This document shows, piece after piece, positions 8,675 through 16,461 of a stretch of 64,000 nt of DNA. The DNA is from Achromobacter deleyi (GTDB lineage: Bacteria; Pseudomonadota; Gammaproteobacteria; Burkholderiales; Burkholderiaceae_B). The position numbers and the translations under genes are program-made. Positions within the stretch are counted from its first letter, which is position 1. Each line of letters starts with the position of its first letter. A model generated the notes under the pieces. It saw nothing but the letters and a program-made list of their open reading frames with translations, made no database searches and was not told where the DNA came from. The stretch lies in the NCBI RefSeq assembly GCF_016127315.1, contig NZ_CP065997.1, positions 1,736,001 through 1,800,000 of the forward strand, written 5' to 3'.

Positions 8675-9436
8675 TCAGTATCGCACGGCGGCGCCCGCCG
8701 GCAGCTTCAGCGTTTCGTGGATGTAGCCCGCGAAGGCGGTATAGCCGGCGATGTTCGGATGCACGCCGTCGGCGAACAGGCCCGGCGCCAGCTTGAGGAA
8801 ATCGTTGGTGCCGCCGCTGGACCAGTACAGGTAGTCGACGACCCGCACGTGCGGGTACTGGCGCGGCAGTTCATGCAGCAGCCAGTCATTGAAGGCGCGC
8901 GTCACCTCGATCATCGGCGGCGTCATGCCGAGATAGGCGCCGATGTTGTCCACGACCAGCGGAATGCCCAGCTTCGCCGTGGTCTGGGCGAAGTAGGTGA
9001 AGTTGTCCTGCAGGGTCTGCAGCGGCACCATGCCCACGGCGACGTCGTTGATGCCGACGTGCAGGTACGCCAGGCTCGGCCGCGTGCCGGCGGGCAGGGT
9101 GCGCGCGCCGCGGCCATCGCCGGGATCGTATTCCTCGGCCAGCACGTCGCGGCGCCAGCGCGCGCGGACCTGCGCCGACATCTGGCCGCCGATGCCATGG
9201 TTGAAATGGAACACGCCGGAATAGCGCGCCAGTTCGTACGAGAGCTGGCCCGGGTTGGACGGATAGTCCGGCACGAACTGGCCCTGCACGTTCAGGCGGC
9301 CCTTGCGCTGGATCTCGCCTTCGGCGATCGAGTCGCCGACCACCACCGCGTAGATGCGTTCGTTGCGCGCCCAGGCGGGCAGCGCGGCGCATCCCGGGGC
9401 CAGCAGCAGGGCCGAGAGCAGGGTGCGGCGGTTCAT
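8675..9436 (-). CDS. Secreted SGNH/GDSL hydrolase
   Basis: A 253-residue esterase-like protein. The first ~24 residues are a signal peptide (basic start MNRR, hydrophobic core, AWA cleavage region). The GDS nucleophile motif is VVVGDSIAEGE near residue 35. HVGINDVAVG supplies the Asn (block III), and DGVHPNIAGY near the C-terminus gives the Asp-x-x-His pair. Such enzymes deacetylate or otherwise hydrolyse esters in the periplasm. Its ATG shares one base with the stop of the export-protein gene, and the GMC gene lies 58 bases downstream. It probably edits acyl decorations added by the acyltransferase encoded at 3926-4990. Confidence 0.85.
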   Translation of the reverse strand: MNRRTLLSALLLAPGCAALPAWARNERIYAVVVGDSIAEGEIQRKGRLNVQGQFVPDYPSNPGQLSYELARYSGVFHFNHGIGGQMSAQVRARWRRDVLAEEYDPGDGRGARTLPAGTRPSLAYLHVGINDVAVGMVPLQTLQDNFTYFAQTTAKLGIPLVVDNIGAYLGMTPPMIEVTRAFNDWLLHELPRQYPHVRVVDYLYWSSGGTNDFLKLAPGLFADGVHPNIAGYTAFAGYIHETLKLPAGAAVRY

Positions 9437-10587
9437 CAGAAGAAGCGCTCGTTGACGTGGATGACGTCGCCGGGCTGCACCGCGTCGGTCAGCTTGGCGC
9501 GCCGATCTGTGATCTCGCCGGTGAGTGCGTCGGTGCGGTTCAGGTCGATGCGGCTGTCCGAGGCGCGCGGCGTCAGGCCGCCGGCGACCGCCAGGGCGCG
9601 CATGACGTTCAGGCCTTGTTCGAGCGGATAGGCGCCGGGCTTGCCGACTTCGCCGTAGACGTAGAAGCGCGGCGCTTCCGGCACGAACACGACGTCGCCC
9701 GGTTGCAGTTCGGTGTCCTGCAGGCTCTGCGAGGGCGACTGGCGATTGCCGACGTAAAGATTGATGCGGTCGTTGCCGCCGCCGGCGCGGCGCACCAGGG
9801 TGGCGACGTCGCCGGCGCCGCCCGTGGCGCCGCCGGCCATGGCCAGCAGTTCCAGCACCGACAGCTTGCCTTCGATCGGGTAGCGGCCGGGCCGCGCGAC
9901 CTGGCCCAGCACCGACACGATGCGGCTGCGCAGCGTGACGACTTCGACGGCGACCTGCGGATCGGTCATGAAGCCCTTGCTGCGCAGGTCCTGTTCGATG
10001 CGCTTGCCGATGGCCGCGGGCGTCAGGCCCGAGGCGCGGACGTTGCCCAGCATCGGCACCACGATCTGGCCGTCGGCGTCGACGGTGGCGCGGGCCTGGG
10101 TGCCGCCGGTGCCGAGGATGTTGATGTTGAGCGTGTCGCCCGGTCCGACCGCGCCGATGGCGCTGCCGATGGCCTGTTCCACGGCCGGGTCGACCGGCGT
10201 CGCGGCGGCCTGGCGCGGGGTGGGCACGACGCCGTTTTCCGGCAGCCGGTTGCCGGCCATGTTGCGGTCGGTGCCGCGGTCACCGCTGCCGCTCTTGACC
10301 GCGGGCGGCACGGCCGGCGGCGTGTAGGCGGCGGGCGGCGGGGGCGGGGCGGCGACCGGCGTGGTCGGCTGCGGGCGCACGGGCGCGCCAACGGGGGCGG
10401 GCGGGGTGTAGGCGGGGGACTCGTAGGGCGCGTTGTAGCGCTTGAAGTCGTTGTCGGGCGAGGTCGCGGCCGGACGGGATGGAGACACGGGGTCGGGAAT
10501 CGGCAAGTCCTGCGCGCCCGCGGATTGTGCACAGGCCAGCAGCGCCGCCAACATCGCTCTTCGCCACATCGTCGTCAGACACGCCAC
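9436..10587 (-). CDS. Wza-type polysaccharide export outer-membrane protein
   Basis: About 383 residues with an N-terminal export signal (MWRRAMLAALLACAQSAGAQ) containing a possible lipobox (LLAC), then a Pro/Ala-rich linker to about residue 110. A poly-export domain follows: GPGDTLNINILGTGG, DGQIVVPMLGNVRASGLTP and the helix AIGKRIEQDLRSKG. SLBB-like repeats come next (VSVLGQVARPGRYPI, FYVYGEVGKPGAYPL). The GTG at 10587 is chosen because GGAG lies seven bases before it; an ATG at 10569 has no such site. It is the first gene of the reverse operon and forms the outer-membrane exit for the polymer. The C-terminus ends soon after the last SLBB repeat, so the long terminal helix of E. coli Wza looks short or absent. 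Confidence 0.88.
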   Translation of the reverse strand: MACLTTMWRRAMLAALLACAQSAGAQDLPIPDPVSPSRPAATSPDNDFKRYNAPYESPAYTPPAPVGAPVRPQPTTPVAAPPPPPAAYTPPAVPPAVKSGSGDRGTDRNMAGNRLPENGVVPTPRQAAATPVDPAVEQAIGSAIGAVGPGDTLNINILGTGGTQARATVDADGQIVVPMLGNVRASGLTPAAIGKRIEQDLRSKGFMTDPQVAVEVVTLRSRIVSVLGQVARPGRYPIEGKLSVLELLAMAGGATGGAGDVATLVRRAGGGNDRINLYVGNRQSPSQSLQDTELQPGDVVFVPEAPRFYVYGEVGKPGAYPLEQGLNVMRALAVAGGLTPRASDSRIDLNRTDALTGEITDRRAKLTDAVQPGDVIHVNERFF

Positions 10588-10658
10588 GTTATTCTCCGAT
10601 CCTTTGGTTAAAGGTTGCGCGCGTCCAATAGTAGCCGAAGCAAAACGCCACACTGCGG

Positions 10659-10671
10659 GTATTTTAAATAC
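10659..10671. promoter_or_regulatory. Perfect AT-rich palindrome in the wza/wecG-like divergent promoter region
   Basis: The 13-base sequence GTATTTTAAATAC has 6-base inverted arms around one central T. It lies in the 178-bp region between the divergently transcribed export gene and the WecG-type gene, in an AT-rich patch of otherwise GC-rich DNA. Its position fits an operator or promoter core serving both units. No known regulator consensus is recognised. Confidence 0.35.
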
Positions 10672-10765
10672 AATACGCGCGTGCCGGCTCGATGAATGTG
10701 GTTTTCTCAAATGCAAACGTGAGACCATTGTTCTCGAGCTTACCGCCCCTTGAGCGAGATTCTCC

Positions 10766-11590
10766 TTGCACAGTTCAGAGCACGTATCCGACCCCCGCGG
10801 AACTGCGAACGACGATATCCCCGTCATGCCCGTCGTGCGGCTGTTCGACCTCGATATCGCGGCAGTTTCGTTTGATGAGGCCGTCGAAGGCCTGGCGCAG
10901 GCGGCCGTGCGCCGCGATGGCCGCGCCCGCATCGTGGTCACGCCCAATGTCGATCATGTGGTGCGCCTGGATGCTTCGCCGGAATTCCGCGAGCGCTATG
11001 CCAAGGCCGATTTCATCTTCGCCGACGGCATGCCGGTGGTATGGGCCAGCCGTTTCCTGGGGCAGCCGCTGCCCGAGCGCATCACCGGTTCCGACCTGTT
11101 CGTGGCACTGTGCCAGCGCGCCCAGCGCGAGGGCTGGCAAGTGATGCTGCTGGGCGGCATGCCCGGTTCCGAGCCCGACCTGCTGGCGCGTTTCGCGCAG
11201 TATTACCCGGGCTTGAACATCGATATCGTCAGCCCCTCGATGCGCTTCGATCCGCTCGGACCCGAGGGGCAGGCCTATGCCGACCGGGTGCGCCAGCGCC
11301 AGCCCGATGTCGTCTTCCTGTGCGTGGGCATGCCCAAGCAGGAACACTGGGTGCTGCATCATGCCGGCGAGTTGCCCGGCGGCATCCTGTTGTGCGTGGG
11401 CGCGGCCATGGAATTCGCCATCGGCCTGCAGCGCCGGGCGCCCATGTGGATGCAGCGCATCGGCCTGGAATGGCTGTGGCGCCTGGCCAGCAATCCGCGT
11501 CGCCTGTGGCGCCGTTACCTGGTCGACGATCCACGCTTCCTGGGGCTTTGCTGGCGGCAGTGGCGCAAGCGGCGCGGCTCGGCGCCGTGA
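10766..11590 (+). CDS. WecG/TagA/CpsF family glycosyltransferase (GT26)
   Basis: About 274 residues. Diagnostic family patterns are VVTPNVDHVV near residue 56, ADFIFADGMPVVWASRFLG, RITGSDLF, VMLLGGMPG, and LCVGMPKQEHW with the GAAMEFAIG block. GT26 enzymes transfer N-acetylmannosaminuronic acid, N-acetylmannosamine or glucose to lipid-linked acceptors. The start is uncertain: a TTG at 10766 is used here, but an ATG at 10826 immediately before the conserved PVVRLFDLDI region would give a 254-residue protein. It heads a two-gene forward unit whose second gene overlaps it by four bases. Confidence 0.85.
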   Translation: MHSSEHVSDPRGTANDDIPVMPVVRLFDLDIAAVSFDEAVEGLAQAAVRRDGRARIVVTPNVDHVVRLDASPEFRERYAKADFIFADGMPVVWASRFLGQPLPERITGSDLFVALCQRAQREGWQVMLLGGMPGSEPDLLARFAQYYPGLNIDIVSPSMRFDPLGPEGQAYADRVRQRQPDVVFLCVGMPKQEHWVLHHAGELPGGILLCVGAAMEFAIGLQRRAPMWMQRIGLEWLWRLASNPRRLWRRYLVDDPRFLGLCWRQWRKRRGSAP

Positions 11591-12930
11591 TCTTGCGCCC
11601 CAGCGCCAGCCTTGCCGTGGATGGCGGGGCCAAGCGAGGCACGTTCACGATCGGACGGAAGCTGGCCGCGGCCAGCCTGATGATGTGCGGCGCCCAGGCC
11701 CTGGGCGCGCCGGGGCCGGCCGACTACGCGGTGCAACTGGGCAGTTCCTACCAATACCAGAGCAATCCCGCGCGCCTGCCGCAGTCGTCTTCCGACATCC
11801 GCGGCGCCGGCGTGTGGGTCAATTCGGTCGGCCTGGGGTTGCGCATGCCGCTGCTGTCCGACGACACCCGGCTGGACGTCGGCGGCACGCTGGCCGATGC
11901 CCGCTACAGCAACAACCGGCAGCTCGACCACCAGCCCGGCAACATGCTGTCGACGCTGCATTGGCGCGTCGGCCGGCTGTTCGCCGGGCGCTTCGATTAC
12001 GGCTACCAGAGCCAGCTCAATCCCAACATGGCGCGCACCTGGCCCGAGCGCGACCTGCAGACCCGCGACAACAAATCGGCCGAGCTGGGCCTGCGGGTTT
12101 CCGAGCGGCTGACGCTGCCGGTGTTCGGCGTCTTCACCAACGGCACGCGCTACGACCAGGACATCAACCGTACGCTGTACAACCGCAAGGACCAGGGCTG
12201 GCAGCTGTCGGCGCGCTACGCCGGCTTCGGCCGCTCTCTCGCCCAGGCCGGCTTGCGTCACACCGAGGCCGACTACTACAGCCGCACGCCCGACCTGGTC
12301 GCGATCATCGACGACCGCTTCACGGACAACGAGGCCTTCGTCGCGGCGCGCTGGGACTACAGCCCCAAGACCTTGCTGCAGGCGCGCGTCGGGCTGCTCA
12401 AGCGCAGCTACGTGCACCTGGGCGACCGCGACACCAACCTGTTCACCTTCGCCGGCCGCGCCACCTGGGACTATTCGCCCAAGACGCGCCTGGACCTGCA
12501 GCTGTGGCGCCGGCCCTACGCCTATGACGACGATCCCACGGTGCTGTATTCGATCCAGACCGGCGGCCTGGCCTCGGTGACGTGGCGGCCCACGGTCAAG
12601 ACGGCGTTCCAGCTGGGCGCGGAACTCACTCGCCAGCGCAACACCGCCTTCACCGGCGGCAACGACCAGACCCTGCAGATCCGCCGCTTCGGCGCGCGCG
12701 TGCAGTGGCAGCAGGAAGACAACCTGCGCTGGATCGTGGACGTCTACCGCGACCGGCAGATGGGCGAATCCGCCGGCGACAGCTACAACCAGAATTTCGT
12801 GCGCGTCGGGCTGGAATACACCTTCGGCAGCCGCGGCAAGGAAAACCTGCGGCTGATGATGCAGCCGACCGACTGCCAATGGCGTCGGCCGGAACTGGCG
12901 ATGTGCGATCCGATGGGCGAGGAGCCCTGA
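11587..12930 (+). CDS. Outer-membrane beta-barrel protein of an exopolysaccharide locus (EpsL/BBP2-like)
   Basis: A 447-residue protein starting at a GTG that overlaps the upstream stop (GTGA). A basic N-terminus and a hydrophobic signal segment end near GAQALGAPGPADYA (about residue 45). The mature part shows alternating polar/aromatic strands of a porin-like barrel, for example FDYGYQSQLNP, WDYSPKTLLQARVGL and FVRVGLEYTFGSR, with a typical outer-membrane insertion pattern. This resembles the putative beta-barrel porin 2 family found beside exopolysaccharide genes. It may help the polymer cross or anchor at the outer membrane. Coupling to the WecG-type gene suggests a common pathway. No direct functional motif exists. 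Confidence 0.7.
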   Translation: MILRPSASLAVDGGAKRGTFTIGRKLAAASLMMCGAQALGAPGPADYAVQLGSSYQYQSNPARLPQSSSDIRGAGVWVNSVGLGLRMPLLSDDTRLDVGGTLADARYSNNRQLDHQPGNMLSTLHWRVGRLFAGRFDYGYQSQLNPNMARTWPERDLQTRDNKSAELGLRVSERLTLPVFGVFTNGTRYDQDINRTLYNRKDQGWQLSARYAGFGRSLAQAGLRHTEADYYSRTPDLVAIIDDRFTDNEAFVAARWDYSPKTLLQARVGLLKRSYVHLGDRDTNLFTFAGRATWDYSPKTRLDLQLWRRPYAYDDDPTVLYSIQTGGLASVTWRPTVKTAFQLGAELTRQRNTAFTGGNDQTLQIRRFGARVQWQQEDNLRWIVDVYRDRQMGESAGDSYNQNFVRVGLEYTFGSRGKENLRLMMQPTDCQWRRPELAMCDPMGEEP

Positions 12931-12934
12931 GCGC

Positions 12935-14404
12935 TCAGTAGGCGTTGCGGTCCCAGAAGATCACGAGCACGGTGCGGAACAGGATCTTCAGGTCCAGCAT
13001 CAGCGACCAGTTGGCGATGTAGTAGCGGTCGTAGCGCACGCGCTGCAGCATCTTGTCGGTGGTGTCGGTCTCGCCGCGCAGGCCGTGGATCTGGGCCCAG
13101 CCAGTGATGCCGGGCTTGACGCTGTGGCGCAGCATGTAGCCCTGGATCATGCGCCGGTAGATCTCGTTGTGCTCGGCCGCGTGTGGGCGCGGGCCGACCA
13201 GGCTCATGGTGCCGGCCATCACGTTCAGCAGCTGCGGCAGCTCATCCAGCGAACTCTTGCGCAGGAAGCGGCCGATGCGCGTCACGCGCGAATCGCCTTG
13301 CTGCGCCTGGCGCAGCGTGCCGTCGGCCTCGGTGCCGGCGTTGGCGCGCATGGAACGGAACTTGAACACCGTGATCGGCAGGCCGCGTTCGCCATAGCGC
13401 ATCTGGCGGAAGATGACGGGCCCGGGCGAGTCGAGCTTGATGGCCAGCGCGATCACCAGCATGACCGGCGACGCCAGCAGCAGCATCAGGCCGCCCAGCG
13501 TCAGGTCCATGGCGCGCTTGAGGCTGCGCGACAGGCCCTGCATGTGGGTCTCGTGCAGCGCCAGCAACGGCACGCCGGCGATTTCGGCGCTGCTGGCGGT
13601 CAGTTCGCCCAGGAAGGGCGACTCGGGCATCAGGTAGATGGCGGCCGTCGAGTCATACAGCCGGTTCATCAGGTTGAGCACGACGGGATTGTCCTTCGTG
13701 TCGTCCAGCGTGACGAAGGCCATGCCGTATTCGCCGGCCTCGATGCGGGTCAGCGCGTCGGGGTAGCGGCCCAGATAGGGCGGCGGCGTCGGTTCGCCCT
13801 TGCGCGTGCGCACCTGTTCCTCGGCGTAGTAGCCCGCCGTGTGGATGCCCAGGATGGGCGAGCGCTGCAGGCGCATGGCGAGCTTGCGCGCCTCGGGCCC
13901 CATGCCGAAGAACACGGCCGAGCGGCGGCTGGCGGACGCGTTGTTCAGCCGATAGGCGGTGCGGCGCAGGCTGTAGAGGGCAAGCACCTGCAGCGGCAGG
14001 GTGATGGCCGCCCACTTCAGCAGCAACACCCGCAGCGACTCGGTGTCGGTGGCGCTGCCGGGCAGGAAGAACAGCGCGACCAGCGCCAGGAACAGCACGC
14101 TGAACCAGCGCATCACGCCGCGGCTCAGCATCCACCAGACGCTGCGGGCGCTGATCAGCAGGGTGAAGCGGGCGAACGCGATGGAGGCGCCCGCGGCCAG
14201 AATGACGGGAATCCAGCCGCGGAAGATGGGCGACGCCATGTCCTCGGCCAGCGTCAGGCCGAGAAAGGTGCCGGCGTTGATCAGCGCGCAGATCAGGCCC
14301 GTCAGGGCCATGAAAGAGCGTTGAGGGTGGCTGGGCGTCGCGTAGGTGAGCATGGAAAAGGTGGTGGGGGTATCAGCGACCGTAGACATCATCAAACCGC
14401 ACAA
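12935..14404 (-). CDS. Undecaprenyl-phosphate sugar phosphotransferase (WcaJ type)
   Basis: About 489 residues. The N-terminal half has four to five membrane helices and a Rossmann-like domain (GMGPEARKLAMRL near residue 165). The C-terminal half is the bacterial sugar transferase domain, with DLTLGGLMLLLASPVM, FKFRSM, DELPQLLNV, SLVGPRPH and KPGITGWAQ. The enzyme transfers glucose-1-phosphate or a similar sugar phosphate from UDP-sugar to undecaprenyl phosphate, the committed first step of repeat-unit assembly. The start is debatable: TTG at 14404 has GAGG six bases upstream, while ATG at 14392 or 14389 lacks a good site. It overlaps the end of manC by up to 32 bases. Confidence 0.9.
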   Translation of the reverse strand: MCGLMMSTVADTPTTFSMLTYATPSHPQRSFMALTGLICALINAGTFLGLTLAEDMASPIFRGWIPVILAAGASIAFARFTLLISARSVWWMLSRGVMRWFSVLFLALVALFFLPGSATDTESLRVLLLKWAAITLPLQVLALYSLRRTAYRLNNASASRRSAVFFGMGPEARKLAMRLQRSPILGIHTAGYYAEEQVRTRKGEPTPPPYLGRYPDALTRIEAGEYGMAFVTLDDTKDNPVVLNLMNRLYDSTAAIYLMPESPFLGELTASSAEIAGVPLLALHETHMQGLSRSLKRAMDLTLGGLMLLLASPVMLVIALAIKLDSPGPVIFRQMRYGERGLPITVFKFRSMRANAGTEADGTLRQAQQGDSRVTRIGRFLRKSSLDELPQLLNVMAGTMSLVGPRPHAAEHNEIYRRMIQGYMLRHSVKPGITGWAQIHGLRGETDTTDKMLQRVRYDRYYIANWSLMLDLKILFRTVLVIFWDRNAY

Positions 14405-15791
14405 TATCGTCCTCGCCCAGATACGGGCCGGACTGCACTTCTATCAGCTCCAGGTCGATGGAGCCCGGATTCTCCAGGCGGTGTTTTACACCCAGAGGAA
14501 TGTAGGTGGACTGGTTTTCCGTCAGCAGGAAGACCTCGTCGCCGCGCGTGACGCGCGCCGTGCCGGTGACGACGATCCAGTGTTCGGCGCGGTGATGGTG
14601 CATCTGCAGCGACAGCCGGCCGCCGGGCGCCACGCGGATGCGCTTGACCTGGAAGCGGTCGCCGTCGTCGATGGCGTCGTAGCTGCCCCACGGCCGGTAG
14701 GTCAGGCGGTGGGCCGTGGCCTGCGGACGCTTGGCCTGGTTCAGGCGGGCGACGATGCGGCGCACGTCCTGCACCTTGTCGCGCGCGGCGACCAGGAGGG
14801 CGTCGGCGGTCTCGACCACCACGGTGTCCTCCAGCCCCAGCAGCGTGACCAGGCGGTGGCTGGAATAGGCGTAGACGCCATGGCAGTCCTCGGCCACCAC
14901 GTCGCCGCGCAGGGCGTTGCCGTCGGCGTCCTGCTGCGCCAGCTGCCACAGCGAGGCGAACGAGCCGATGTCGCTCCAGCCGGCGTCCAGCGGCACCATG
15001 GCCACGCCCGGATCGCGTTCCATGACGGCGTAGTCGATCGAGTCGGACGGGCAGGCGGCGAAGGCGGCTTCGTCGATCCGCAGGAAATCGCCGTCATGGC
15101 GCGGCGCGGCCATGGCCTGGCGGCAGGCCGCCAGGATGTCCGGGCGGTGCGTCTGCAGGGCCTGCAGGTAGCGGGAGGCGCGGAACAGGAACATGCCGCT
15201 GTTCCAGAAGTACTGGCCGCTCGCCAGGTATTGCGCCGCCGTGGCCGCGTCGGGTTTTTCGACGAAGGCCTCGACGTCGGCCACGCCGTCACGGGTCGCG
15301 CCGGCGCGGATGTAGCCGTAGCCGGTTTCGGCGTAGGTGGGCTGGATGCCGAAGGTGACCAGGCGGCCGGCCTCGGCGGCCGGCAGCGCCTGGCGCACGG
15401 CGTCGTGGAAGCGCTCGACGTCGGGCACCGCGTGGTCGGAAGGCAGCACCAGCAGCACCGGGTCGTCGCCCTCGGCCTGCGCCAGCAGGGCGGCCAGCGC
15501 GATGGCCGGCGCCGTGTTGCGGCCGACGGGTTCGAGCAGGACGGTGGGTTGCTGCTGGCCGATCTGGCGCAACTGTTCGGCGACGATGAAGCGATGCTCC
15601 TCGTTGGCCACGAAGATCGGCGCCAGGCCGCCGAGTCCGGCCACGCGCTCACAGGTGGCTTGCAGCGGGGAGAGGTCGCCGAGCAGGGGAAGGAACTGTT
15701 TGGGGTAGCTGCCGCGGGACAGCGGCCACAGGCGGCTGCCGGTACCGCCTACCAGCAGTACGGAACGCAGTTGCGGCGTGGTACTCGACAT
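14373..15791 (-). CDS. manC: Mannose-1-phosphate guanylyltransferase / mannose-6-phosphate isomerase
   Basis: A 472-residue type II bifunctional enzyme that makes GDP-mannose. The N-terminal nucleotidyltransferase has VGGTGSRLWPLSRGSYPKQF, a conservative variant of the usual GGSGTRLWP signature, and FVEKP for substrate binding. The C-terminal isomerase cupin carries RPWGSYDAID, GGRLSLQMHHHRAEHW and TYIPLGVKHRLENPG metal-ligand motifs. ATG 15791 is preceded by AAGGGA; upstream in-frame codons give an implausible Arg/Pro-rich extension. The gene heads the reverse unit with the initiating transferase. GDP-mannose, or a derivative such as GDP-fucose, is therefore a likely precursor of the polymer. 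No phosphomannomutase gene lies in the window. Confidence 0.93.
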   Translation of the reverse strand: MSSTTPQLRSVLLVGGTGSRLWPLSRGSYPKQFLPLLGDLSPLQATCERVAGLGGLAPIFVANEEHRFIVAEQLRQIGQQQPTVLLEPVGRNTAPAIALAALLAQAEGDDPVLLVLPSDHAVPDVERFHDAVRQALPAAEAGRLVTFGIQPTYAETGYGYIRAGATRDGVADVEAFVEKPDAATAAQYLASGQYFWNSGMFLFRASRYLQALQTHRPDILAACRQAMAAPRHDGDFLRIDEAAFAACPSDSIDYAVMERDPGVAMVPLDAGWSDIGSFASLWQLAQQDADGNALRGDVVAEDCHGVYAYSSHRLVTLLGLEDTVVVETADALLVAARDKVQDVRRIVARLNQAKRPQATAHRLTYRPWGSYDAIDDGDRFQVKRIRVAPGGRLSLQMHHHRAEHWIVVTGTARVTRGDEVFLLTENQSTYIPLGVKHRLENPGSIDLELIEVQSGPYLGEDDIVRFDDVYGR

Positions 15792-16016
15792 CGGAAGTCC
15801 CTTGCAATCTGTCGCCGGCGGCGCGTGGCGCCGTGGGGCGGGATACTCATCGGTCGCGGCACACGTTCTGCGTCCTGCCAGCGGCCTCAACTATAAAGGT
15901 TGCGGAATCGGCTGTGGCAAAGTGTTTGCAAATCTTTAAGATCTTTAGGATGTGTATGTCTTTAAATTGATTGTTGTCTTCACTATACTAAAAGACTGTG
16001 CCGCAGCGCAGGCTTG

Positions 16017-16036
16017 ATGCATATATATCGATGCAT
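16017..16036. promoter_or_regulatory. Paired ATGCAT motif, possible operator upstream of bcs operon
   Basis: Two ATGCAT hexamers, each itself a palindrome, start 14 bases apart (16017 and 16031) around ATATATCG. The arrangement can act as both direct and inverted repeat and lies just downstream of the AT-rich promoter candidate. It has the look of a regulator binding site; no regulator is identified. Confidence 0.3.
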
Positions 16037-16273
16037 TTTGCTATTATCGGCAATATAAGTCAGCACGCGTTAATACTGCCCGAAACAAAACGTTTACGAG
16101 CATCCGTGAAAAGACTTCAAACCGATGACACCGCGCGCTGCCGTCTAAGACGCAAGGTCATGCTCCAAGAATGCGGCCTAAAGTACCGCAGCTCCGCCTT
16201 GCCAACTCGCGGATGCAGGCTATGCAAAGCCTGAAAGCCAGGATGTCCCCCGTGTCGTCCGCGCCTCCCTTGA

Positions 16274-16363
16274 CGCGCGGTTTCCCGCGCGCGGCCTCGA
16301 TTCGCGTCGACGCCTGTATGAAACAACTCGGCATGGCGGCCTTTACCCGGGCCGCCGCATGCC
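16274..16363 (+). promoter_or_regulatory. Two strong stem-loops in the bcs operon leader
   Basis: The first hairpin (16274-16291) is CGCGCGG/CCGCGCG around TTTC; an upstream CCGCGC near 16257 could compete for the same strand. The second (16330-16363) has GGCGGCC/GGCCGCC around an 8-base loop, extended after a 2-base bulge by GGCAT/ATGCC. Neither is followed by a U-run, so they look like leader structure rather than terminators. They lie about 100-190 bases before the bcsD start. Confidence 0.4.
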
Positions 16364-16461
16364 TGCCAGCCTTGCCTTTCAACACTTGCCCTGGTCCCGC
16401 GGCGCGTCGCGCTGACGCTTGCGGGCCAAGTCCTGTCGCCTGTCCATGACGAAGGAACAAC

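Larger units (their letters stand above)
15792..16461. promoter_or_regulatory. AT-rich intergenic island between exopolysaccharide and cellulose operons
   Basis: This 670-bp gene-free gap separates manC (reverse) from bcsD (forward). From about 15,901 to 16,100 it is strongly AT-rich compared with its surroundings. It contains three copies of TCTTTA (15933, 15942, 15959), a TATACT at 15984-15989 with TTTAAA 17 bases upstream as a weak forward promoter candidate, and TGGCAA (15915) with ACTATA (15890) as a weak reverse promoter for manC. From 16,270 onwards the sequence becomes GC-rich and folds into strong hairpins. I recognise no known riboswitch in it. Confidence 0.55.

Noticed and set aside
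16171..16449. A 92-codon forward frame ahead of bcsD as a possible leader peptide
   Set aside because: No ribosome site, poor composition, and it covers the two strong stem-loops. RNA structure is the simpler reading.
15891..16461. Known c-di-GMP riboswitch in the bcs leader
   Set aside because: I looked for the conserved core of the GEMM-type aptamer and did not find it. Control by c-di-GMP is already explained by the PilZ domain of BcsA.
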